NCBI GenBank assembly: GCA_002964805.2
Contig: PUDQ02000001.1
Span: forward strand, 2,938,001 to 3,002,000
Origin: Trametes villosa
Lineage: Eukaryota; Basidiomycota; Agaricomycetes; Polyporales; Polyporaceae
Length of the DNA: 64,000 nucleotides
Direction of reading: 5' to 3'
A model generated the notes under the pieces. That model was not told the origin of the DNA. It saw only the letters and a program-made list of their open reading frames with translations, and ran no database searches. This document shows, one piece after another, positions 46,589-58,454 of this stretch. The first letter of the stretch is position 1, and the number at the start of each line of letters is the position of its first letter. The position numbers and the translations under genes are program-made.

Positions 46589-48651
46589 ATGCTCTCCTCT
46601 GCGCGCCCGGCCGCCCGCGCGCCCCCGCCTGCGCGGATATGGTGGTCTAACGGCATCTTCTTCGTCGGCACCCACGTCGCGGCAGCCCTGGCCGTCCTCC
46701 TTCGCCCGCCTTCCGAGGTTCCCTGGCAAACCTTGCTCTTCATGGTCATCCTGTGGCAAGCGGCCTCGATGGGGTGAGTCACACCCTGGGCAGCGTCTCT
46801 GGACTACCGCCGACCGCCGACTTCCCCCTCGCAGGATCACTGTTGGTTACCATCGACTATACTCGCATCGGGCGTTCCGGGCAGCTTGGCCTGTACGGAT
46901 GTCCGTCGCCCTCCTGGGGGCGAGCGCATTCCAGGGTTCAATTAAGGTGCGGATGTCTCTCGAGACGCTGTGGAACGTGGGTCATGACGAGGCTTATCAT
47001 ACCGCAGTGGTGGTATGCGCATTCCCTTACCTGGTTCCTACCTTCGCATTAATTCAAGAAGGTGTCTCCGGCATAGACTGCACCACGTGCGTATGCCTAT
47101 CCTCAAAGTGACACTCGACTGACAGTGCGACATCTCAGAGGTTTACAGACGACCCTAAGCACGACCCGTATGTGATCCGGTCGCACACGGCATATATGCG
47201 CTTAACTGTGGACTGCGGGATATTACAGATACGCAGCGACGAAAGGTCTGCTGTGGAGCCACGTGGGATGGATATTCTACAAGTCCCGTTATGAGCGACT
47301 GGAGTCCATCGACCCAGAAGACTTGGACGCGGACCCAGGTAAATGCGCTTCGGATGAGCTCGGGAGCTTGTCTGAGCTGACTCTGCGTTTCTGGCTTAGT
47401 TGTACGTTTGCAACACGCGTATTACAGTAAGCACCTATCAAAGCTCGTGAGGTTGGCTACTGATCGGCATGGTAGTCCCGCTCGCCCTTATAACGGGATT
47501 CGGACTGCCGGTGCTTGCCGGCCTGCTATGGAACGACCCAGTTGGCTCTTTTATATATGCCGGCATTGTGGCAAGACTACTAAGTACGTCAGGGAAACCA
47601 CGCTGTTGCTCTATGGCATCTCATCTACTGTAGTCTGGCATTGCACCTTCCTCGTCAACTCGTGAGTGCCTCCGCGAACTCGCGTGCCCTGACTTCCCTA
47701 CGACCCACTGTCTACAGACTCGCGCATTGGGATGGGCTACAGCCCTACTCTGACGACAACACGTCGAAATCAAACCTGGTAAGATGCCGCCTGTTTACGT
47801 CTGTACCAACCCGCCGTGCTCAGCATGACCCCAGCTTCTCGCACTCCTGACATGCGGAGAAGGGAACCACAACTTCGTACGTACCTATCTCGTCCCCGAG
47901 AGGCTCCCATCTGACGCGAACCCCCCGCCGCTACAGCATGTACGTTCCAATCGCCGTCTATGCTCGCGTTTCACGTATACGCCACCGAGCTCACGCGTGC
48001 CCCTCGCACCTCGCGCCCCGCAGCACAGTTTCCCGCACGACTTCCGCTCGGGCCCCTCGCCGCTCGACTGGGACCCCTCAAAATGGGTGATCATCCTGCT
48101 GCACTCGCTCGGGCTCGCCTCGGGCCTCCGCCGTGCGCGGACGGAGGAAATTCGCGCCGCGCGCGAGTATATGCTTCGCAAGAAGATTGCCCACCCCCAC
48201 TCTCACGCGGAAGACACGCACGACTCGAGCGGGAGCGGGAGCGAGGAAGAAGAGGATGTATGGGACGGCCCGGTCTGGACGACGGCCGAGCTGGCGGAGT
48301 ACGCAAGGACGGAGGGCCGATGCCTCCTTCTGCTCGGCGGATACGCCGTCGACGCAACCGAGTACCTCGCGGAACACGTACGTCCTCTCCTCCCGCCTTT
48401 CCCCCGCACCGCGGTGCCGTAGAGGTTCGGCGACTCACCTCGAGAACACCGGACAGCCTGGAGGCGCGCCGCTTCTGCGCCGATACGCGATCGGGGCGCA
48501 GGCGGGCAAAAGCGGCTCGGACGCGCACACAAGCACGGGCACGGGCAGGCCTGCGCGCGACGCGGACTGGGCGTTCCACGGAGGCATCAACAAGCACTCG
48601 CAGGCCGCGCGGCGGCGCATGCGCCAGCTCCGCGTCGCGAGGGTGCAGTAG
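46589..48651 (+). CDS. acyl-CoA desaturase with C-terminal cytochrome b5 domain, divergent third His box
   Basis: ER-membrane stearoyl-CoA Delta-9-type desaturase. Start ATG in CACCATG context (MLSSARPAARAPPPARIWW). Two hydrophobic hairpins surround His box 1 GYHRLYSH (about 46845-46870). Box 2 WWCLRHRLHHRF forms across two introns (about 46980-47145). Later: VGWIFYKSRYERLESIDPED, LAHWDGLQPYSDDN, and box 3 GEGNHNF joined to HSFPHDFR, i.e. HxxHS instead of the usual HxxHH, with Asn in place of the usual Tyr before it. The b5 tail has GGYAVDATEYLAEHPGG (heme His in HPGG) and a second His in INKHSQ. About nine exons, ends VARVQ. A paralogue of OLE1-type enzymes; activity is uncertain given the box 3 change. 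Confidence 0.85.
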
Positions 48652-49147
48652 GCGGACACGCTCGTCCGCGGTCACGCTGTAGGCTGACGCGCTCGGCTCC
48701 GCCGCCGGAGCGCGCAGCGCAGCGCGCGGATGCGCTGGGGACTGCGCCGTGGCTCGGGCCCGCCGGTGGAGTGCGACGAGGGCGGGACGAGTAGGCAGCG
48801 ACAGCATCTGTCACGTAGAAGAGGCCGGCCCTTGGAGGGACAGAAGCGAATGTGCAGATCTTACATCTTACGTCCGTTGGACTCGCCCCTCGTCCGGGAC
48901 CGTCCCCGACGAACCCGCAGAATGGTGCGGGCTCCCGAGCATCAGAGCGGCGGGGCTCGAGGTATGATTTGGTACACGGGTCCTTCCAGCCAGGGGCGGG
49001 TAATTGCGCGTCGGCTCAGCGATGTCCGCTTCGCACAGCGATCTGCACTGTGCACAGCAGTGGGCAGTGAGCCGGTATGGTCCAAGATGTTTATCTCCGT
49101 CCGTCCGATCCACAGAATACAGGTTCCGAGCGATACTTTACATACAT
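48652..49147. other. intergenic, 3' ends of two convergent genes
   Basis: Convergent stop codons of the desaturase and BTB genes lie on either side. No further gene seen. Confidence 0.5.
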
Positions 49148-50346
49148 CTACAGCGCAGGAGTCGCCGGCTCGGCACCCCTCTGCGACTGCTGCAGCTTCA
49201 CGCGGATGGTGTACCGGATGTGCTGCTCCGGGATATGGAAGAGCGAACGCGAGGTGGACGTGCGGAGCTGCTGGCGGAGGTCCGCGACGAGGATGACGTC
49301 CGCCATGCCGAGGCGCACGCCTTCGTCGTACGTGAGGGAGTGTTCGCGAATGCAGAGCTCGTAATACGCGTCCTGGAGCCACTCGGGGATGTCGTACGTG
49401 CGCGCCAGAAGGATGCGGTCGATGGGCGCTGCGAGGGTTTTGAGGCGCTGGATCGCGAGCGCGCGGTGCGCGTCGAACAGGAACTTGTGCGCGAGGCAGA
49501 GGACGGAGGTCCAGTCGTCGAGCGTGGAGAGGTCGCCGGAGATGACGTCCCTGGGTTGTGGGTTCAGTACGGGCGGCCAGCACGCCGCGGGCATGGAAGA
49601 ACGCGGCCGCGGGTGACGTCTGCCGCGGCGAGGACGCGGGCGGTACGCACGCAAGGTTCGCGGGCGTACGCCAAGAATACGGCAACGGCGTTCCAACGAG
49701 ACGCATCCCGCAGGCTGCGGCGGAGGTGGAGCGCACAATGCAGCGGGAGAGCCCGCCCGGCGTTCATTCAGCGGTCCGGGCCCGCGCTCAGATGCAGGAT
49801 GCCGGCCGCGCATCTGACCACCGCGTCCGCGAGATGGCGAGATGGGGGCCGCATCGCTGCGCGGGGCACGGCGAGATCGTTTCAGATACACGCCCCGGGC
49901 TCACCTGGGATAGAAGAGCGCGAGGAGGCGCTCGAAGTCGGCCGCGCCCACGTCAGCGAGCTCGATGGGATGCTCGTCCGAGTGGCCCTCCGCCGGGACG
50001 TCTCCCGGGCTGAGGGTGAACATCGTGGCGAAGACGGTGGAGTGGTGCTTGAAGAAGTACTCGTGTACCTTGAAGAGCGTGAGCTCGACCTGCGCGCCGA
50101 AGATGCATCGTTTCAATGCGCGTTCCGTGTACGATGCGCCGGGTGGAGAATGAATGGTAGCTTACGAGGAATATGACGGTGCCCCCCTCATGCTCGAGGT
50201 ACAGGTGCGGGTGACGTTCCCTGCGAGGTACCGCACCGGGCGCGGTACCGTTTCTTGAGCACGTCCTGCCAATGTAAGACTGGATCTGTCGAGGAACAGT
50301 GCGAGGGCTGTGATGCTGACCCAGATGCATCTGCCTTGGCCTCCAT
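49148..50346 (-). CDS. BTB/POZ domain protein
   Basis: Agaricomycete-type BTB/POZ protein, a protein-protein interaction module with no known substrate here. The domain starts at ERHPHLYLEHEGGTVIFL and, after an intron, VELTLFKVHEYFFKHHSTVF, ATMFTLSPGD, then IELADVGAADFERLLALFYP. A 350-bp intron (about 49553-49902), long for this genome, separates this from RDVISGDLSTLDDWTSVLCL, the usual continuation, with an Arg codon split by the intron. The helical C-terminus has AHKFLFDAHRALAIQRL and DAYYELCIREHSLTYDEG and ends PATPAL. The ATG at 50346 (MEAKADASGS) is the best start, but its frame joins the domain only through a 28-nt gap, too short for an ordinary intron, so the N-terminal junction is unresolved. 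Confidence 0.75.
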
Positions 50347-51509
50347 GGGTGCCGGAGAGAACAGGTTGACCCACGACGGGAGCGGCGGACGCTGGGTCCT
50401 CGCGGACTCGGAGCGAGCTGCGGTAGCCCGGGGCCTTGCACCGTCACCACGGGAGCTGCTGCAACTTGCCGGGGCTGCCGCCACGAGGGCGGAAGCGCGC
50501 GTCTCGCGGCTGCATCGCCTCCGATTGGTTTGAACGTTCTCGGTTTGGCCGCCTCGCCCGCCTCCTGCGCTCATGCCCCTCTTCTGCGGCTCCATGAACG
50601 CTTCCCACCACGCCCGCTGCGACTCTGCGCGCGGTCCCGAGATGCCCAACGCTCAGGCGTGCGTGACCGCCATGAGGCGTGTACACGTTATCGAACGGTC
50701 GACGGTATTCCACAGACAATTCGATACTATATCCTCCGAAGATCCCAATGTCAGGGCGCTGATGAACGCTCGCAGAAGACGAGCTCGGACGCTGGCCAAG
50801 GCAATGTCCGTTCCTACCTCCGGTCGCCCGGTCTTTTACTTAGGTTCTGCCACAGAGTGGCCCGCTTCTCGCCGCCGTTTGCCTTCCGCAGGAAGCAACG
50901 GCTTCATGTGAGCATCCGGTCAATTGTCGCAGGCGCCGACCTCCGATGTTGAGGCTGCTAAGTCGCCGGAAGATGGCAAAACGCGGCGGGGAACATCGGA
51001 ATACCCGAGAGGATTGCCGCGGTACCGCGGTAGGCCGCCCTTCCATCCGAAACTATCGCCCATTACCGAAAGGACTTGTGGGCGAATGTGAAAATCGACC
51101 GCGGCGCGCGCTGCCGTTGGGGCAGTCCAGCTGCTGGGCAAATTTCACCAGACGCAGAGAAAGGCATGCCTGAACCTCCCACTCCCGATGGGTGCAGCAC
51201 GCTACTCACGCCCACAGCCTGATTGCGTTCATCTGATAGCTTCGCCAGCACGCGAACCCCTGGCTTAGCGATGCAGGCCGGTCCCATGAGCCCCTGGAAA
51301 CTCCGCATTGAGGATGACGGGCCCCCTTCATGCTGAGCACCCGCGCCGACTGCGTAAAGATATCCCTCCGAGGGCTGATACCCGATACGCCGTCCTCCGC
51401 GGCGCGCTGGAGCGGACTTTGGTCAGGCTAGAAACCAGGAGGCCCGCAGACCCAGCCGTTGGTCACCGGTATAAGAATGGCCGGAGCCTCCAAACGATCC
51501 GCTAGAACG
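50347..51509. other. no supported gene; promoter of the P450 at the right end
   Basis: Open frames here have no recognised domains. A TATA-like element sits 40 bp before the P450 start. Confidence 0.5.
51470..51476 (+). promoter_or_regulatory. TATA-like box of P450 gene
   Basis: TATAAGA, 34-40 bp upstream of the ATG at 51510. This is close, so the 5' UTR would be very short. Confidence 0.4.
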
Positions 51510-53707
51510 ATGGCCTCTACCTTCTTCGTTGTCGAGCTGTCACTCCCTCACGTACTCTGTGCCGTGGTCGGATCCGCACTGGTGAGTACTTCTGCACGGA
51601 CTGCCGACCCTTCGACCGTCGTCTCATCCAATCTCCAGGGCGTGCACGGGATTTTCAAGCGATTCGAACCGCAACATGTCGCTGCCCACGCTGCTTTGAT
51701 TCTAGGCGTCCCTGCTCTGTTAAGCGTACTTCTTCTGCCGCACCTCCCGGTCATCAAAGCGCTTTTGGTATCGTGCTTGACATACTGGTTCTCACTGGCG
51801 AGCTCCGTCGGTGCCTACCGCCTCTCTCCGTGGCACCCCCTCGCACGCTACCCCGGACCCGTCGCGCTCAGGCTGAGCAAACTCTCCCTCGCCTGGATAT
51901 CCCGCGGCGGCAAGCGGCACCTCTACACGCAGCAGCTGCACCGACGATACGGCGACGTCGTCAGAGTCGGTGAGCTCTATCACCGCCGGTGCGCCACCGA
52001 GAACGACGCTGACCGGCAGGCAGGCCCGAACGAGCTCTCCATTAGCAATGCCGCGGCCATCCACCCTCTGATGGGAACGGCCGGGCTGCACAAGGGCCCC
52101 CGTGAGTGTGCTTCTCCGAGTCCGCCACTCCGCGCGCGCGTCGTCGCACTGGTATGCTGATTCTCGGGGCGGTGCAGAGTGGGGAGCCCGGGCTGCCACC
52201 CAGGCCGTACCCCCCCTTATCGCGCTCGGCGACCCGAAGGAGCATCTGCGTCGTCGAAAGCCGTGGAACCGGGCGTTCAGCGTGGCGAGCCTGAGGGACT
52301 TCGAGCCGATGGTCGCGCGGCGGACGCAGCAGCTCGTGGATCTCCTCTCGTCCAAGAAGGGCGAGGTAAATATGGCCAAGTGGTTCAGCTGGTTTACGTA
52401 TGTGCTCGCTCTATTCAGTTTCGCGGAGACAAGGTGCTCATGGGATATGTGGCAGGTATGACCTCATGAGCGATATGGCGTAAGTGACAGCCCCCTCGAG
52501 GCCGCTATGTGCATGCTGACCATCGGTGGCGTCCCACAGCTTCGGCGGGGGATCAGAGATGATGCGGAACGGCGACGAGGGAAGCGTATGGCCGCTGCTG
52601 GAGGACGGTCTGGTGTAGGTGGCGCCGCTCTAAGTACCTCGGGTCGTCGGAGCTGACTTGCGGGCGAATAGCAACTCCGACACATTCGGCCACCTCCCCT
52701 GGACCGCCGACTACGTCCGGAAGATCCCTGGGCTGGGGTCGAAGATGAAGGAGATGCGCACCTTCTGCATCCGCCGGACGGCGGAGCGCGTCAAGCTGGG
52801 AAACAACAGCACCAAAGACCTCTTCTATTACCTGGTAAGCAGCGCCTCCGATCTGCGCCTCCCCGATCGATGGCTCATTCCGCGGTAGAACAACGAAGAC
52901 GGCGCAGAAGCGACGCCCCCGCTTTCCCAGGTCGTGGCGGATGGCGCCCTGGCCGTCGTCGCCGGATCGGACACGACGTCGAGCGTCATCTCAAACCTCG
53001 TCTTCTTCGTGCTGACCCACCCCGAGGCGTACGCCCGCCTCAAGGCGGAGGTCGATTTCTATTACCCCCCGGGCGAGGACGCTCTAAAGACGACGCACCA
53101 TGCCGACATGCCGTACCTCAATGCCGTCATGTACGTCCGTCGCCTGGGATTTTCGTCGAGAGCGCCTTCTCATGCCCTTCCAGCAACGAGACCATGCGCC
53201 TCTACCCTCCCGTGAGCGATGGCAGCCAGCGGATCGTCCCCGTCGGAAGCGGGGGGAAGGTCTTTGGGACGAGGTAAGGCTCGCACGCTACGTCCGCCGT
53301 CGCGATGCTGCCGACTAATGCGCGTCGTCGATCCCAGCTACCTTCCGGAAGGCACGATTGCGACGGTGCACATGTACAGCATCCACCGCGACCCGCGCAA
53401 CTTCGCGCCCCTGCCCGACAGCTTCTGGCCGGAGCGGTGGATCCTCGCTGGCTCGGGCGACGCGCTCGGGGCGAAGATTGTGCACAACTCCGCCGCGTTC
53501 TTCCCCTTCTCGTTCGGCCCCAGCAACTGCGCTGGCAAGGGGCTCGCGCTGCAGGAGATGCGCATGGTTATCACCCTCATGGTGCAAAAGCTGGATCTGC
53601 GACTAGCGGATGGCTTTGACGCGGTTTCGTACGAGAATTCGCTGTTGGACTACCTGATTCTTTCTCGCCCTCCCCTACCTGTGATCGTGAAACCTCGGGT
53701 GAGCTAG
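51510..53707 (+). CDS. cytochrome P450 monooxygenase
   Basis: Heme-thiolate monooxygenase anchored in the ER. The N-terminus has two or three hydrophobic segments (MASTFFVVELSLPHVLCAVV; VPALLSVLLLPHLPVIKALL), then YPGPVALRLSKLSLAW. Helix C region: DPKEHLRRRKPWNRAFS. I-helix: VVAGSDTTSS (about 52960-52990). K-helix ExxR: NETMRLYPP (about 53190-53215). PERF-like: PDSFWPERWI. Heme loop: FPFSFGPSNCAGKGLALQEM (about 53500-53560), with the Cys ligand. Ends VKPRVS at 53707. About ten exons with short introns, including two close together at 52397-52530; all landmarks are in frame, so it appears intact. Exact CYP family not assigned. Confidence 0.93.
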
Positions 53708-54240
53708 AGCGGTCCGTATCTCTTGAATTATGACGCTACGACTGCCGTATACTACCACACCCTCTCCGGCCTACTAGTTTGCCATTTCAGCCCCCAACGT
53801 ACATGTATTGTAGACCTTGTAATGACCAGACATGCCACGATTTTCAGCCCCAATAGATGGACTGAGATGCTGCCTTGACCTGCGCACGCGCAGCAGAATA
53901 TTTGCGGGCGGCGCCCATGTGCGCCCTCGGAGCGCCGGATAGCTAGATAGATATTGTCATTGATTATAGTGGCATGGAGGCCGTTTACGGCCGAAGTTGC
54001 CATAGTACTGTCACTACACTACGCGCCGAGCGCTAGAGATGGCTACATACGAGAGGGATACAGGTGAGGGGGAACAGGAGGGGAGAGTTTCGACGAGGGG
54101 TAGCGGGAAGTGACGGTGTGGTTGTACAAGATGAGAGAGAATAATCGAGAGGGGTTATGGATACACATGACTCGGGGGGTTGGGGCGGCGTGTCCGTGGA
54201 AGTGCCGGGAAGTCCTGCCTCCATGTATGGCCGTAGCCGG
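53708..54240. other. no supported gene
   Basis: 3' side of the P450 gene and sequence downstream of a minus-strand retroelement fragment. Nothing else recognised. Confidence 0.5.
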
Positions 54241-54375
54241 TAGAGTGGGGAAACGAAGTGGATGAAGAGAAACGGAGAGGGAAAGAGAAAGGGGATTGAA
54301 GGGGAAGGGAAGGAGAGGGGAAGGGACAGAAGGGGAGAGGGTAGGAGGGGAGGGGGGTGAAAGGCCGGAGGGGGA
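54241..54375. repeat. polypurine tract
   Basis: About 135 bases almost entirely G and A on the plus strand (a pyrimidine tract on the retroelement sense strand), directly after the stop of the retroelement fragment. It could be part of that element's 3' end or a separate low-complexity tract. Confidence 0.75.
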
Positions 54376-54384
54376 CCGCCGGTA

Positions 54385-54697
54385 CTACGAGCTCCCAAGG
54401 CGGTAGGCTTCGAATCGACAGGTCGCGCGCACGTACTCGAGGATCGCGGCGCGCGCCTTGACGTCGCCGAGCGTGCTCCGTAGCATCAGGGGGCCCTTGA
54501 CCGCCCGATGTAGCGCGTGTCGCGCGTCCGTGTATCGCCTGCAGGTGAAGAGGAAGTGCGCTGGGGTCTCCGGAACGAGACACCGCGTGCACAGAGGCGA
54601 ATCCACGGCGCCGATGCGCGCGAGGTAGGCGTTGAGTCCGACATGGCCGCAACGTAGCTGGGTCGGAGCGCCGGACAAGGCGGCGCGTCGCGATCGA
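54385..54697 (-). mobile_element. C-terminal fragment of a non-LTR retrotransposon polyprotein
   Basis: The frame RAALSGAPTQLRCGHVGLN, then AYLARIGAVDSPLCTRC, PETPAHFLFTCRRYTDARH ends EAYRLGSS at 54385. This is the C-terminal region, with a CxxC...H...C zinc-knuckle-like cluster (CTRC, HFLFTC), found at the end of fungal LINE-type reverse transcriptase/RNase H proteins. It has no ATG and the upstream reverse transcriptase is missing, so it is a truncated remnant. Confidence 0.75.
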
Positions 54698-54886
54698 GTC
54701 GCGACAGGACCCCGGAAAATCCTCCCGGAGGTTACATCCCACTTTCGGGGGTACTTATAAGGGAATCTTAACTATATAAGGCAATGTGCCTGGGCGCTTA
54801 GGTCACGTGTACCCCCGAAAACGGCCCTTTTGGGGGTGTTTTCAGATGTAAGCTCTGTATGGGGTTTTCGGGGGTCCTGTCGCGAC
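54698..54886. mobile_element. 189-bp element with terminal inverted repeats (MITE-like)
   Basis: The left end GTCGCGACAGGACCCC and the right end GGGGTCCTGTCGCGAC are exact inverted repeats, and the similarity continues inward (GAAAA; GGTTACATC against GATGTAAGC; CGGGGGTAC against GTACCCCCG). The centre is AT-rich and non-coding. No clear target duplication: GCGTCG occurs near both ends but at different spacing. It abuts the retroelement fragment. Confidence 0.65.
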
Positions 54887-55052
54887 GCGTCGTGTCACGT
54901 GGGGTGATTACTGCATTAGGGCTGTTGAGCGCAACGGTGCGGCGTAGCGTCCGAGTCCGTCACTGCTGGGCGGGATTTCGAGCACTCTCGCCGCCGTTGC
55001 CAACGTCGAACTCGCACGACCCACCTGAACTCTCTAGTCTAGCTTGTGCGCG

Positions 55053-57363
55053 ATGTCGAAGAGGGAGGCACGCAGCATCGCGGCAGCCGGCGTGGATGTC
55101 GACGCCCCGCGCGCCAAACGTCGGAAGGAGGCCCCGGCCGCGAGCAGCACCAGCCCGAACGGAAAGCAGCACGCCGACGCCGCGAACACCGCCCGCGCGC
55201 ATGGTAACGGCAAGACCGACGCTGAGAACGCAGGGAATGGCGGCGAGGATAGGGACGCGGTGCGCGACAAGGGGCTGGGGTTGTGGCAGACGGTCAAGGA
55301 CGCGGTGAACAAGGAGTGCGTGACTTTCATGCTTGTATTGCCCGGTTGACCTCACCTCCGCGCCCGTCGTTTGCTCTCCGACCACCACCATGCCTCGCTC
55401 ATCACACATTACACTCGCTACAGAGGCCAGATCGCCTCTTTCCAGTTCATGCGCCTTCCTTCGAAACGCCAATACGCCGACTACTATGTGCAGATCAAGC
55501 GGCCAATAGCCCTCGATGACATCAAGTCGAAGCTCGAAGCGCGAGAATATGTCTCTCTCACCGACGTCCGACAAGATCTCGAGACGTGCTTCCGCAATGC
55601 GAAGCGGTACAATATGAAGGAGAGTCAGATCTTCAAGGATGCGAAGTTCCTCCATGTAAGCCCGCTTGGCGTTGTAGTCGCCGAAGTCGCTCACCACGAT
55701 ACCCCCTGCTCAGAAACTGGTGACCAAAGAGTACAGTCGAATGACGGGAACCAAGGAGGAGCCACCAGCAGACGATGGAGATGAGAAGGCAGCGTCCGAC
55801 GAGGAAGGGGGCGGGAAGAAGAAGACTCCCAACCTACACCGTCTCTTGAAGACAAGGTTACAGAAACTCATTGACAAGACAGACGACCAGTACGGCCCGC
55901 AGTCCCTATTCCGAAGTTTCTCGTCTCACACCTATCTGCAGGGGACGAGTTCTCTCGGCCGAGTTCATGGAGCTTCCAAATCGCAAACAATGGCCTATGT
56001 ACTACCAGATCATCAAGAAGCCCCAGGCGTTGGAGAACATCTTCGTAAGTTCTTTGCAAACCAGCGTACATTGTCTATTGACGCCACCACACCCAGAAAA
56101 AGCTGAAGCGGAAAGAGTACACCAATCCAACTGACTTTGCGAACGATGTGGAGCTAGTATTCTCCAATGCGCTTGAGTTCAACCTGGAGCACACGCAGAT
56201 CTGGGAGGATGCCGTCGCGCTGAGAGTACGTGTATCCCACATTCCACCACTGCCGTCCCCAATTGAACGTCCGCCACTTGCAGGAATACTTCCGCAAGCT
56301 ACTGGCAGACCTTCCCGAGCCATACGCAATCCCCGCATACGCGAACGCTGGCGAGCACCCGACGAAGATCAAGCTGAAGATGCCGAGTGCACCAACACAA
56401 CCAATTGCGGCCCCAGCCCCGACACTACCCTCCAGCAACACGATCAATGTGTCTCGGTCGCATGCCGTACCTGCAGCGTCCAAGTCGCAGCCGAACACAA
56501 CCACAGCCGCCCCTCCCCCTCGTCCTCCCACTGCGGTCAAGTCCCCACCTGTCACTCCCGCGTTACCTCCAACCCCGGTTCCCGCCCTGGCGGCCCCGCA
56601 GGCATCCTCGTCGCACACAACACGGCCGCCACCAGCCGCCCCAACACCTGCAACACCACACGCAGCTTCGCAGTCGGGGAAGACCGCGCATATAGGCACA
56701 TTGCAGACCGCTTCCTTCTCCCAAGCCGCGATTCCTGCAACATACTACCCCAATGCGGTTTACCAACAGGCCATCGCGCCTAAGCCCACTGCCACCTCGC
56801 CCCCCGTTCCTCCCCCCACCACAGCCACCATACCTACCCTTCTCGCACCTGCCATCGCTGCCCGTCCGTCCCCTCCAGCTGCGACCCAATATGCGCATCC
56901 CCTGAAGCACGCTATCATCACAACCACGCCTCTTCACAGACGGCTCGTTCTGCACCACGAAGACGGCGTGCGGACATGGACGATGCGGCTGAACGGCGAG
57001 GAGTCCAGCATCATCGTGTCGAACGTCGCGCTACTCAGCCGACACGACGATGAGGATAGCAGCGGGGACGAAGAGCACGAGGAGAAGGGTGACGGAGAGG
57101 ACGCCCCTGTGTCTTCCCCCAAGAAGAAGCGAGGACGTCCGCCGCGGAAACGCGGGAAGGCATCCGAGGCTGCGAAGAAGGCCAAGGGGAAGGCACCAGA
57201 GCCTGCCCCCGGTGGGATGCAGGTCAAGCTCAACAGCGCCGTGCTGAACGCTAACGAGCGCGGCGAGTGGGAGACTCTGCTCCCAGCTGGCATCAGCGTG
57301 CTCGAGCTTGGGGAGAAGGGTGGAATGGTGTGGAAGGTGTACCTGGACCGGCCGGCGAGCTGA
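55053..57363 (+). CDS. RSC4-like double-bromodomain protein
   Basis: Probable subunit of the RSC-type SWI/SNF chromatin remodeller that binds acetylated histone tails. N-terminus MSKREARSIAAAGVDV with a nuclear signal (PRAKRRKE). Bromodomain 1 at about 55425-55660: FQFMRLPSKRQYADYYVQIK, PIALDDIKSKL, CFRNAKRYNMKESQIF with the acetyl-lysine Asn. Bromodomain 2 at about 55940-56230: AEFMELPNRKQWPMYYQIIK, PQALENI, DVELVFSNALEFNLEHTQIW with its Asn. Then a long Pro/Thr/Ala-rich linker (56380-56900), a conserved C-terminal domain (LHHEDGVRTWTMRLNGEESS), an AT-hook-like KKKRGRPPRKRG, and a final GISVLELGEKGGMVWKVYLD. About six exons; architecture as in yeast Rsc4. Confidence 0.87.
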
Positions 57364-57581
57364 TGCGACTGACCCCGCCTATACCTTAGGATGTGCCTGC
57401 TTTCGTTTGTGTTTTGTCTAGCTCTGTACTGTAGGTAGGAGTGTACGGCCGTGTACGCGTATCGTTTGTATTGCACTAGTTTCCGTCTTACTCCACGCGG
57501 TTCCGCCAGGGGCCACCAGCTCGCGCAGCAAGGACAATGATCACGACACTAGCGTATTTACTAAGCCATAGGTCCCTGACG

Positions 57582-57588
57582 TATATAG
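57582..57588 (+). promoter_or_regulatory. TATA box of glutathione transferase gene
   Basis: TATATAG, about 55-61 bp upstream of the ATG at 57643. Confidence 0.5.
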
Positions 57589-57642
57589 GCTCGAACGGAC
57601 CACAGATAATCAGCCGTGTCCGCACTGCAACCCAACAGCACC

Positions 57643-58454
57643 ATGCCAGAGCCCATCGTATTCTACGATATCCCGGCGAACATCAAGGAGGAGGGGTGGT
57701 CGGGAAACACCCTGAAGACCAGGTACCCATCCATCCGTACTCTCACGTTCTTTACATAGGTAACTCACAATATGCACACGACAGGTTCACGCTGAACCTC
57801 AAGGGGCTCCCCTATACCACCGTGTGGGTCGAGTACCCCGACATCGCGCGCACTGCACAGGAGCTCGGTGTCGGGCCTACGGGGAGCTGGCCGGACGGCG
57901 CGCCCCAGTACACGCTTCCGATGATCTACGACCCCTCCACCAAGACCGCGATCGCGGAGTCCTTCGCCATCGCGCGCTACCTTGATGCGACCTACCCCGA
58001 CACCCCGCGCGTCATTCCCAAGGGCACGGAGGCGTTCCAGGCCGCGACGGTGTACGCGCTGAACGCGGCGACCGCGGCGACGGGGAAGCCCGTGCGCCCG
58101 GTCGTGCACGAACGCCTGCACGACGCGAGCAAGGCGAACTTCAAGGCGAACCGCGAGCGCGTGTACGGGGGAAGGATCGAGGAGTGGTCCCCCCGCGGGA
58201 GCGCGGTGCGCGCGGAGCAGTGGAAGCAGGCGGAGGCGGGCTTCGGGACGGTCGCGCGCTGGCTGGACGCCGGGGGGAAGGAGGGGGAGCGGCGGTTCTT
58301 CCTGGGCGAGACGGTGTCGTTCGCGGACATTGCGCTCGCGGCGAAGCTGGTGTGGATCAAGAGGATCTTGGGCGCGGAGAGCGACGAGTGGAAGGCTATT
58401 GAGGGCTGGCATGGCGGCCGATGGGCCCGATTCCTAGAGACTTTCGACCCGTAG
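57643..58454 (+). CDS. glutathione S-transferase, fungal etherase-like/FuA class
   Basis: Cytosolic enzyme that conjugates glutathione to electrophiles; wood-decay basidiomycetes have expanded these classes, linked to wood extractives and lignin products. Two exons; intron about 57722-57784. The thioredoxin fold opens PEPIVFYDIPANIKEEGWSG, which carries the likely catalytic Ser/Asn region, then FTLNLKGLPYTTVWVEYPDI, PQYTLPMIYD with the cis-Pro, and AIAESFAIARYLD, which contacts the gamma-glutamyl group (ES). The all-helical C-terminal half ends GETVSFADIALAAKL...WARFLETFDP. About 250 residues, normal length. The class is assigned from the N-terminal motif and is less certain than the superfamily. 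Confidence 0.92.
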
